From positions 1 to 9,556 of the forward strand of contig JABSRK010000125.1 of NCBI GenBank assembly GCA_013213915.1: a DNA stretch of 9,556 bases, read 5' to 3'. Below the pieces are notes generated by a model. It saw only the letters and a list, made by a program, of their open reading frames with translations, did not search any database and was not told the origin of the DNA. Made by a program: the position numbers and the translations under genes. Positions 1 through 6,161 of the stretch are shown one piece after another; within the stretch, counting starts at the first letter, position 1, and the number at the start of each line of letters is the position of its first letter. The DNA is from Planctomycetota bacterium (lineage in GTDB: Bacteria > Planctomycetota > GCA-002687715).

Positions 1-715
1 TCTCCATAACCCCCTGTAGAAATCCGGAGAGGAGATCGCGCAGGACCGCACGATCGAGCGTTCGAACCTCCATCGCCGCTGCCTCGGCGGGACCGGACGA
101 CCCACGGAGAGCGTCCAGTACGGCTCGAATACCGGCGCCGATGGTGACGATCCGGACGGGGCGCTCGCCGAGGCATTGACGGCAAACAACGCCACCGAGC
201 CACGGCGCGAACCGGACCGGACCGCGACGTGGAGCGGCACGCCCACAAACGGAGCAGGCATCCCACTGCGGGGCAAACCCGGCTACCTCGAGATATGCGA
301 GCTCGAACCAGGCAACCGCCAGCGACGCGCCAGCGCTTGTCGCCTGCTCGAGCGCCGAGAGGGTCGCCACGGTCGCCTCGAACAACTCCGGCGACGGATC
401 GCGATCCCGGGTCCCCTCGCGTAGGACCTCGGTCACATAAAACGCACCGTTCAGCCGTTCCAGGTTCTTGCGCAGCCCGGCGAACCCCGCCACGACGCGA
501 TAACGGGTCAACAGATGCAATCCGCTCCTGGGTCGCAGGCGCAGGTCGATCTCCGCGAGCGCAAACAGGTCGAGAGGACCACGCAACGACGTATTGGGAC
601 GCTTGACACCCTTCGCGAGCACACCCAACCGACCGTGCTCTCGGGTGAACAAGCGCGCCGTCTGGCTGGTCTCGCCGTAGTCGAAGCGGCGGAGCACCAG
701 GGCGAGATCGGCCAT
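1..715 (-). CDS. recO: DNA repair protein RecO (3' end runs off the window)
   Basis: RecO is the recombination mediator that works with RecF and RecR in the cytoplasm to load RecA on SSB-coated single-stranded DNA. The reverse strand reads without a stop from an ATG at 715 to the window edge, giving 238 codons, close to the usual full length of about 240-250. The N-terminal OB-fold strands are recognisable (LRRFDYGETSQTARLFT, then GRLGVLAKGVKR at about residues 29-39, then the LRGPLDLF turn). A helical C-terminal part follows, with FELAYLEVAGFAP and a four-cysteine zinc site: CSVC at residues 154-157 and CRQC at 178-181. The ATG shares its A with the TGA of the upstream corC gene (TGATG), so translation is probably coupled. 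The recO-hlyC/corC neighbourhood is common in bacteria (often with era between them, which is absent here). Only the extreme C-terminus is missing. Identification is by motif and context. Confidence 0.92.
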   Translation of the reverse strand, partial: MADLALVLRRFDYGETSQTARLFTREHGRLGVLAKGVKRPNTSLRGPLDLFALAEIDLRLRPRSGLHLLTRYRVVAGFAGLRKNLERLNGAFYVTEVLREGTRDRDPSPELFEATVATLSALEQATSAGASLAVAWFELAYLEVAGFAPQWDACSVCGRAAPRRGPVRFAPWLGGVVCRQCLGERPVRIVTIGAGIRAVLDALRGSSGPAEAAAMEVRTLDRAVLRDLLSGFLQGVME

Positions 716-2031
716 CACCCGCCGACGATAACCTTGACAGAGTGGATGCGGCGCTCGTCGGCGTCGAGAATCTCGAAGCGCACGTTCTCGAATTCGCAGC
801 TCTCCCCCGCCTCAGGTATGCGCCCCATGCGGTGGAAGATGAACCCCCCGACGGTGTCGTAGCCGTCGTCCTCCGGGATCTCTATATGGAGAGCGTCATT
901 CAGTTCGTCGATGTGGACGAGCGCGCCCACCTCGGCTGACTCCCGCTCGGTGATGATCGTCAGCGATGGCCTGGCTGCGTCCTCATCGACGTCGTACTCG
1001 TCTTCGATCTCGCCGATGATCTCTTCGATGATGTCCTCGATCGTGATGATCCCGGCGGTACCGCCATATTCATCCACGACGATGGCCATGTGGACCTTGC
1101 TCCGCCGGAGCTCTTCTAGGAGGTCGGACGTGTTCTTGGTCTCGGGAATAAACAACGCCGAGCGCATGATCTGGTCGGCAGTCGCGGTCGAGGCGCCGCC
1201 GCCGTTCGTCCAGTGACGCAGCAGGTCTTTCGCGTAGAGGATGCCCCGGATGTTGTCGATGGTCTCCTCGTAGACCGGGATGCGTGAGTGTCCGTGCTCG
1301 ACGACGGCGCCGACAGCATCCTCGAGGGCCGTGTCCGTCGCCAGGCCGAACACCGACGTACGCGGCGTCATGACCTGGGAGACCGCCTGGTCTCGAACTT
1401 CGATGATGTTCTCGATCATCTCGCGCTCTTCGTCATCGATCGCACCATCCCGCTCACCTTCGGAGACGGCGTCGAGGATGTCCTCGACGGCCTCCTCCTG
1501 CTCGTCTTCGTTGGTCTGAAGACCGAACGCTCGGGCGACAACCTTGCCGATGCCGTCCATGATCCACACCAGGGGGGACATGGCCGCGGCCAGCGCCTTC
1601 GCCGGCGTCAGCAAGAGGAGCAACGCACGTTCGGGTGCGTGTCGGACGAGTCCGCGCACGAGGCCATACACGCCGCCAAGGAACACCAGCAGCGACAGCC
1701 CCAGGTTGCCGAGAAATCTGCCACCTGTGACACCGGGAGACTCATCGAACCAGCCGATGAGAGCGAGCAGCAGCGTGATCGAGGTCACGAGGCGCAGCAC
1801 GAGCAGACCGTCCAGGATGGCCCGCTCGTTCTTCAGCAGGTGCTCGATGCGCTCGATGCGCTGGCCGCTACCGACCAGTTTCTCAAGGCGAGGCCAGCGG
1901 AACGTACGGACCGCGGTACCCGCTGCAACCGTCACGATCACGAGGATCAGTGACGCGATGAGAACGATCGTATCGACCGCGCCGCCCCAGGCGAGTAGCC
2001 AGGCAACGCCAGGTCCAGGGTCGTCTTCCAA
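715..2031 (-). CDS. corC: HlyC/CorC-family membrane protein with CNNM/DUF21, paired CBS and CorC_HlyC domains
   Basis: This is a 438-residue inner-membrane protein of the hemolysin C/CorC (CNNM, MpfA-like) family, linked in other bacteria to magnesium or cobalt efflux and ion homeostasis. Four hydrophobic segments fit the DUF21/CNNM membrane domain (about residues 16-40, 74-94, 106-128, 136-160). An acidic linker follows, with IDDEEREMIENI at about 198-209. The CBS pair starts at VMTPRTSVFGL (220-230), includes HSRIPVYEE (248-256), and ends with the family signature MAIVVDEYGGTAGIITIEDI (315-334). A C-terminal CorC_HlyC domain (about 355-438) contains DTVGGFIFHRMGRIPEAGE. The start is TTG: no in-frame ATG or GTG lies between the upstream in-frame TAG and the first membrane segment, and a GGAG lies 11 bases before it. 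The gene overlaps recO by one base and is probably co-transcribed with it. The ion substrate cannot be read from sequence, and the symbol is a family name only. Confidence 0.93.
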   Translation of the reverse strand: MEDDPGPGVAWLLAWGGAVDTIVLIASLILVIVTVAAGTAVRTFRWPRLEKLVGSGQRIERIEHLLKNERAILDGLLVLRLVTSITLLLALIGWFDESPGVTGGRFLGNLGLSLLVFLGGVYGLVRGLVRHAPERALLLLLTPAKALAAAMSPLVWIMDGIGKVVARAFGLQTNEDEQEEAVEDILDAVSEGERDGAIDDEEREMIENIIEVRDQAVSQVMTPRTSVFGLATDTALEDAVGAVVEHGHSRIPVYEETIDNIRGILYAKDLLRHWTNGGGASTATADQIMRSALFIPETKNTSDLLEELRRSKVHMAIVVDEYGGTAGIITIEDIIEEIIGEIEDEYDVDEDAARPSLTIITERESAEVGALVHIDELNDALHIEIPEDDGYDTVGGFIFHRMGRIPEAGESCEFENVRFEILDADERRIHSVKVIVGG

Positions 2032-2042
2032 GTCCGTTGCGA

Positions 2043-2046
2043 CTCC
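2043..2046 (-). promoter_or_regulatory. Shine-Dalgarno-like GGAG supporting the TTG start of corC
   Basis: On the minus strand GGAG lies 11 bases before the TTG at 2031-2029. It is the only purine-rich ribosome-binding element close to the first possible start codon of this frame, so it supports the non-ATG start. The spacing is slightly long, so this is a modest call. Confidence 0.4.
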
Positions 2047-2082
2047 GTAGTCAGCGTGAGGATGAGGCCGCCGTGCCGTCCG

Positions 2083-2088
2083 ATCCTA
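2083..2088 (-). promoter_or_regulatory. Candidate extended -10 element upstream of corC-recO
   Basis: The 84-base gap between the HEAT lipoprotein gene and corC contains, on the minus strand, TGATAGGAT. This fits an extended -10 (TGn plus TAGGAT, 4 of 6 matches to TATAAT). It would place transcription start near 2076 and give a leader of about 45 bases before the TTG. No convincing -35 is seen. The same bases form part of a short inverted repeat (CCGAT at 2080-2084 and ATCGG at 2091-2095), which could be chance. Read-through from the lipoprotein gene is an equally good explanation for corC expression. Confidence 0.22.
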
Positions 2089-2115
2089 TCATCGGCCATC
2101 GGGGTGCCGGATACT

Positions 2116-3057
2116 TCAGGTGTTCCGCGAGATCCACTCTACCCACGCCTTGCTGGCCTCTTCGGCGTCCTCTTCGGTCTCCACCTCGTAGCCCAAGTCC
2201 TGTCCGGTCAAGCCTTTGAGGGCATCGATGGCAGCTTCGCGCACGGACGGCTCGTCGTCGCGGAGCGCGGCCGCCAGACCGGTCAGGACGGGCTTCGACT
2301 TCTCCCCGATCTTCTTGAGCGTCCGCGCCGTCAGGATGCGGAGGTCGACGTCGTCCCGCTCAAGATATTCGGCGATGGTCGCGGCATGTTCCTTGCCGCC
2401 ATTCCTGCCGAGGAAGCGGACGGTCGGCTTCAGCGCCCCCGAGTCCAGGTCGCCGAGCACCTTCGCGACCAGCGGCACATGGTGTTTCTCCCCTACCTTG
2501 TCGACGGTGACCATGATGGCGAACTGCACACGCCCCTCGAACTCCTCCGGGATGCGGTCGAGCAGCGGCGAGAGCTCCTTGATTCCCGCCACGGCCCACG
2601 CCGCCGCGGCCTTCTCGCGCACCTCGGTCTCGTCGTCGGCCAGACCTTGCACCAGAAGCGGCTGGCAGCCGACCGGATCCACCTTCGCTGCCGTCTCGAG
2701 CGCCACGGCGCGCGTGAACGACTCCTCGTCCTTGAAACCGACGAGCACCTCGGGCCAGAGCGTCTTCGCGTGGGTTCCGAACTGTGCGACTTCCGCCAGC
2801 AGTTCCGCCCGATCGTCGGAGTCCTTCGTCTTCTGGAGCTTCTCTTGCAAGAGCGTGAGCGCCGCGCGACGACGACGCTCCTCGCGGGTGATCGCTGGCT
2901 CGGGGCTCACGACAGCCGCCGCCGCCTCGAGGGGATTACTCTCGTCGCTGGACGCCGCGGACTCCCTCGAGGTCGGCGCGTTCGAGGGTTCGTCGTCACC
3001 GCCACAGGCAGCCAGAGGCAGAATGCAGGCCATCGCCAACATCAGGGTCTTTCTCAT
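2116..3057 (-). CDS. HEAT-repeat lipoprotein, function unknown
   Basis: A 313-residue predicted lipoprotein. It begins with a short basic start (MRKT), a hydrophobic core and the lipobox LAAC, giving lipidation at Cys18. Residue +2 is Gly, so there is no Asp inner-membrane retention signal and it could be sorted to the outer membrane. Residues about 19-60 are a Ser/Glu/Ala-rich flexible linker. From about residue 60 to 285 the protein is a series of paired helices of HEAT/armadillo type. Clear units are LLVQGLADDETEVREKAAAA, IAEYLERDDVDLRILTARTL and LAAALRDDEPSVREAAIDAL. The C-terminus carries an acidic, Trp-containing tail (TEEDAEEASKAWVEWISRN), a style I associate with planctomycete HEAT proteins, though this is from memory. 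HEAT solenoids mediate protein-protein contacts, so a scaffold role in the periplasm is inferred. Its start lies 31 bp from the divergent editing-domain gene, and no clear Shine-Dalgarno precedes it. It is followed by corC on the same strand after 84 bp. Confidence 0.88.
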   Translation of the reverse strand: MRKTLMLAMACILPLAACGGDDEPSNAPTSRESAASSDESNPLEAAAAVVSPEPAITREERRRRAALTLLQEKLQKTKDSDDRAELLAEVAQFGTHAKTLWPEVLVGFKDEESFTRAVALETAAKVDPVGCQPLLVQGLADDETEVREKAAAAWAVAGIKELSPLLDRIPEEFEGRVQFAIMVTVDKVGEKHHVPLVAKVLGDLDSGALKPTVRFLGRNGGKEHAATIAEYLERDDVDLRILTARTLKKIGEKSKPVLTGLAAALRDDEPSVREAAIDALKGLTGQDLGYEVETEEDAEEASKAWVEWISRNT

Positions 3058-3088
3058 GGGATCAGGTTAGCAGACAATCTCTGCACCC
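3058..3088. promoter_or_regulatory. 31-bp divergent intergenic region
   Basis: This gap separates the ATG codons of two divergent genes and must serve both unless their promoters lie inside the opposing coding sequence. On the plus strand GACAAT (3073-3078) is a weak -10-like hexamer only 10 bases before the ATG at 3089. On the minus strand TAACCT is a weaker one. Neither gene has a recognisable Shine-Dalgarno sequence, so leaderless or very short-leader messages are possible. No operator-like palindrome is seen. Confidence 0.25.
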
Positions 3089-3508
3089 ATGAAGATCCTC
3101 ACCTTCCAGGCCAAGCGCTTCTGGTGGAAGGCGTGGTCCCAGACCCTGGACGACGCCGACACCGCCCCTGTCGAAGACGGCGCGGATGAAGCGGTCGTAG
3201 CGTTCCTCCACGCGGAGACCCGCGATGAGGTCGATGACGACACGCGGCGACGTGTCTTCAAGCACACTCTCAAGCACCTGAAGTGGCTCGCCAACAAGCG
3301 AGGCTTCAAGGCCGTGGTCCTTCACTCCTTCACCCACCTCGGCGCCGACAACGCCTCGTCCGAATGGGCGCGTGCGTTCATTGCCGACATGGCCGACCGC
3401 CTCGGCGACACGGGCTACGACGTCAAGACGACCCCGTTCGGCTGGTTCTGCGAGTGGGACCTGTCCGTCTACGGAGAGAGCCTGGCCAAGGTGTGGAAGG
3501 AGATGTGA
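3089..3508 (+). CDS. Free-standing archaeal-type threonyl-tRNA synthetase editing domain (tRNA-Thr-ED-like)
   Basis: A 139-residue protein resembling the N-terminal editing domain of archaeal threonyl-tRNA synthetase (DTD-like fold), which hydrolyses mischarged Ser-tRNA(Thr). Family features in order are: an N-terminal strand MKILTF; a strand with EAVVAFLHAE (34-43), matching the archaeal VxVFIxVE strand; a helix ending near KWLANKRG (65-72); the hallmark VVLHSFTHLGADNASSEWA (76-94), which corresponds to archaeal YPYAHLSSxLASPxVA and keeps the His and the Ala-Ser turn; the helix ADRLGDTGYDVKTTPFGW (102-119); and a final strand ending GESLAKVWKEM. There is no catalytic core or anticodon domain, so it would act in trans. 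The active-site Lys expected after FGYY/FGWY in archaeal enzymes is Cys121 here (FGWFCEW), so the chemistry may differ or the protein may have another deacylase role. Length matches the isolated domain. It is a lone plus-strand gene, ending 25 bp before the converging Bat operon with no terminator hairpin visible between. Confidence 0.85.
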   Translation: MKILTFQAKRFWWKAWSQTLDDADTAPVEDGADEAVVAFLHAETRDEVDDDTRRRVFKHTLKHLKWLANKRGFKAVVLHSFTHLGADNASSEWARAFIADMADRLGDTGYDVKTTPFGWFCEWDLSVYGESLAKVWKEM

Positions 3509-3533
3509 GCGTCAGGATCGCGGAATGGAAGCG

Positions 3534-6161
3534 CTACCAGGCAATCGCACGACCGGACGGGACCCAGCCCTCGTAACGGTCGGCGACGCGGATCTTCAAC
3601 CAACCATCGCGATCCTGCAGAACGGTGAACTCGTCGCCGTCGTGGAGCGGTTGCTCGTACGCGAGGTCGGCTTCGTCGGAAGGCCACTGGAGAAGGCGGG
3701 TGTCGTCGTCGGTGATCGCCCCGTGTGCACCGGACGCCTGGTCGGTCCAGGTGAGTATGGCCGACGCGGTGAACAGCAGCGCCAGGACGAGTCCGGTAAA
3801 CGCAAACGCGCGCAGTGACCCGGAACGTGTGCCCCGCAGCATGCGTATCAGCGAGAATACGAATGCGAACGCAAAGAACAGGAGAGCGAGGTTGGCCTGG
3901 CGCGAGAACGAAAGGGCGGCGCGCCAAAAGAGGATCTTGTCGATGACGGCGTCGTCCGCGACGGAGAGATCCTGCCGACGGCGCTCCAGCGCGAGTTCGA
4001 GGTTGCGCTCCAGGTTCGCGTCGCCCGGAAGGAGCCATTGGGCCCGCCGGTAGGCGGAGATCGCACGACCGCGTTCGCCGGCGTTCATCCACGCATTTCC
4101 CATGTTGTAGAGGACGTACCCGTTCTCGTAGTCGTCTGACGACATCGCCTCGTAGTGCCCGGCGGCGTCGGCGTAGCGGCCCTCGGCGAAGGCATTCTGG
4201 GCCTGCTGGAACAGGTCGGCATCCTGGGCAGGGAGCGGGGCCGCCAACGCGAGCAGGGCGACGACCGCGGATGCGACGCCAACCCGCCGGCGGGTTGCCG
4301 AGGTCCGCACGAACAGGTCGGCCGCATCCAGTAGCCGCGCCCGCGCTCGATCGTCGAGGCCACCCCCTCCGAAGGCCGCCATCTCCCCTGATGCGAGCAG
4401 CTCGTCAAGAGCGCCGCAGGCGTCCACATCGTCCAGATGCGCCGCCGCCCAGCGCGCGACGTCACCCGACGTCACCGCGTCCTCAGGACGATCCTCGAGG
4501 TCAGCGACGAGCCCGCACAGGGCCGCGACCGCCTCCGTAACACCCCCAGCCCCCGCCGCGGCCCGCGCAGCCTTGAGCCGTCGCGCGGCGCGTGCCGGCG
4601 CGCCCCGGCGACGGAGGATCGTCGGGTCCGCCTGGAGCTGACGGCGGCGGCGGATGACAAGCCCCGATGCGATCCATGCCGACAGGAGCCCGGCCAGCCC
4701 GACCAGGTAGGACGACGGATTGGCGCGCTGGTTTCCGATCTTGTTGAGGTCGTCCTCGTTCGCGGACAGCCCCGCCGCGACCAGTTCGGTCGCCCCGGCA
4801 CCTCCACCGGTCGCGTCCACGACGCCGGCATCGATGTCAGCGCCCGCCGGCTTTACCTCGATGGGAAACTCCGGAGACAGGAGGACCTTGTAGGAACGGC
4901 GATCGGTGTCGAAATACGCGAACCGGATTGGAGGTAACGCGCGGATATCGTCCCGTAAGGGACGCAGCTTGTAGTCGAACTGGCGCCACTTGCCGGGTCG
5001 GCTCGGGAATCCCTGAGGGCGCTCCTCCCCAGGGGCCAGGGCGTCGATGATCTTGGGCGGCTCCACGCGCCACCCGTCACCGAGCTGACTGGCCACGTCG
5101 ATTTCGACGCCGTCGAGAAAGCCGTGTCCCTCGATGACGAGCGTGAAGTAGACCGGGTTCCCTACGGCGACAACGCTCGGTGTCGGAGGGGACGCCGTCA
5201 ACGCGAACCGTCCGACCGCTCCGGCGAAGCCGTCAGGGCGGCCATCAGCAGGCGCCTCCGAGACCGTCACCTCCAACGGCTCTGATCGCGCGAAGATGTG
5301 CTTCTCCCGGAAGCGCGCGCCAGATCTCATGGCGACGCTGCCTTCCACCATGGCGCGGCTGAATGCAAACGTGCCCACCTGGTCGGCCCGCAGCTCGACA
5401 TAGAACCGGTACCGCCGATACCGCGCTTGCTCGCCGTTCGCGTCGGCCGCGTCCACGTCGGCGACCTCGCCGACGAAGCGTCTCGAGTTCACGCCGCTGA
5501 ACCGCAGCCCCTTACCGCGGCTCATCACCGACCGGGCCCATCGGTCGATGTCGAGAGACCCCTGCCCGAAGGGCGGCGTCGGCAACCACGGCAGGACCAC
5601 CTGTGGCGGGACCATCTGGTTCGGGAACTGCTGGTCGTGAAAGTGGAGGGGGTCAGGCGCCCGCGCCGGCGCTGGCAGGTGCTTCAGCAACACGTCTACC
5701 GTGATCCCCACCGCCTGCCCGAGGACGATGCTCGTCGCATTCGCGGACAAGACGACCTTGGCAGCGTCCTGCGCCGCAGCGGTCTGCACCGTGAGCGTGA
5801 CCGCGTGACCGGGGACGATCTGCCCCCCTGAGGTGACCTTCGGCATGGGGATCGTGTAGGTCCCCGCCTTTTCGGCGCGAACGCGCCACGTCCCTCCCCA
5901 GTCCTTGTGCTGGGTGAGGCGTCCATTGATGCTCGTGAAGCCCTGGCTACGAATGCCCTCGCGCACGCGTTCGAACGCGAGGCCCTCGACCTCCGGGTCC
6001 GCATCGATACGCAGGTCATCTGTCGCCCGACGGATGACGACGTCGTAGACGACGGCCTGGCCCTCAAACACCTGCGCGTCGGAGAGGCTGCAACGCGCCC
6101 GCATCTGCGCGGGCGCAACGGACGCGAGGAGGCCGAGCAGGAGCGTCACGCGCAAGGACAT
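3534..6161 (-). CDS. BatD-BatE fusion protein (aerotolerance operon)
   Basis: An 875-residue envelope protein joining two normally separate Bat proteins in one frame. Residues 1-18 are a signal peptide (MSLRVTLLLGLLASVAPAQ). Residues about 20-445 are BatD: three beta-sandwich units, with FTSINGRLTQ and EKAGTYTIPMPKV in the first, SIVLGQAVGITVDV opening the second, and SVVAVGNPVYFTLVIEG through FAYFDTDRRSYK in the third. A membrane segment lies at 485-503, followed by RRRR and a helical cytoplasmic region (504-617). A second hydrophobic stretch (627-645, ending PLPAQ) looks like a former signal peptide. Then come BatE-type TPR helices (about 648-735, YNMGNAWMNAGERGRAISAY), two membrane segments, and a C-terminal SH3-like domain (DGDEFTVLQDRDGWLKI, YEGWVP). 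The ATG at 6161 overlaps the TGA of batC and follows AAGGAGG by 7 bases. Bat proteins affect oxygen tolerance and stress survival in Bacteroides and Leptospira, but their molecular role is not settled. The fusion is read directly from the sequence; an in-frame loss of a stop by sequencing error is less likely but not excluded. Confidence 0.9.
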   Translation of the reverse strand: MSLRVTLLLGLLASVAPAQMRARCSLSDAQVFEGQAVVYDVVIRRATDDLRIDADPEVEGLAFERVREGIRSQGFTSINGRLTQHKDWGGTWRVRAEKAGTYTIPMPKVTSGGQIVPGHAVTLTVQTAAAQDAAKVVLSANATSIVLGQAVGITVDVLLKHLPAPARAPDPLHFHDQQFPNQMVPPQVVLPWLPTPPFGQGSLDIDRWARSVMSRGKGLRFSGVNSRRFVGEVADVDAADANGEQARYRRYRFYVELRADQVGTFAFSRAMVEGSVAMRSGARFREKHIFARSEPLEVTVSEAPADGRPDGFAGAVGRFALTASPPTPSVVAVGNPVYFTLVIEGHGFLDGVEIDVASQLGDGWRVEPPKIIDALAPGEERPQGFPSRPGKWRQFDYKLRPLRDDIRALPPIRFAYFDTDRRSYKVLLSPEFPIEVKPAGADIDAGVVDATGGGAGATELVAAGLSANEDDLNKIGNQRANPSSYLVGLAGLLSAWIASGLVIRRRRQLQADPTILRRRGAPARAARRLKAARAAAGAGGVTEAVAALCGLVADLEDRPEDAVTSGDVARWAAAHLDDVDACGALDELLASGEMAAFGGGGLDDRARARLLDAADLFVRTSATRRRVGVASAVVALLALAAPLPAQDADLFQQAQNAFAEGRYADAAGHYEAMSSDDYENGYVLYNMGNAWMNAGERGRAISAYRRAQWLLPGDANLERNLELALERRRQDLSVADDAVIDKILFWRAALSFSRQANLALLFFAFAFVFSLIRMLRGTRSGSLRAFAFTGLVLALLFTASAILTWTDQASGAHGAITDDDTRLLQWPSDEADLAYEQPLHDGDEFTVLQDRDGWLKIRVADRYEGWVPSGRAIAW
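4308..4310 (-). other. Candidate internal GTG start of the BatE module
   Basis: The GTG at codon 618 of the BatD-BatE frame is followed by RTSATRRRVG, a hydrophobic core and PLPAQ, together a good bacterial signal peptide. Starting here would give a normal-size BatE (258 residues). No strong Shine-Dalgarno precedes it, and there is no stop codon between the BatD and BatE parts, so this may be a fossil start kept as a membrane segment, or a second, internal initiation site. Confidence 0.35.

Noticed and set aside
176..862. Plus-strand open frames in the first 860 bases
   Set aside because: They are antisense to recO and the end of corC, both clearly coding. The frames are Arg/Pro-rich without recognisable motifs.
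1842..1859. Tandem 9-bp repeat GCTCGATGC x2
   Set aside because: It lies inside corC, where it encodes an ERIERIE-like helix segment. Only two copies are present, with no sign of a regulatory or mobile role.
2080..2095. Short inverted repeat CCGAT-6-ATCGG as a terminator after the HEAT gene
   Set aside because: The stem is only 5 bp and has no T-run. Too weak to call a terminator.
2056..3189. Long plus-strand open frame (377 codons) opposite the HEAT lipoprotein gene
   Set aside because: It is antisense to a convincing lipoprotein gene, is Arg/Leu-rich with no motif, and overlaps the start of the editing-domain gene. It is a typical high-GC shadow frame.
3509..3533. Possible bidirectional terminator between the convergent editing-domain and batD-batE genes
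   Set aside because: The 25-bp gap has no convincing stem-loop or T-tract on either strand.
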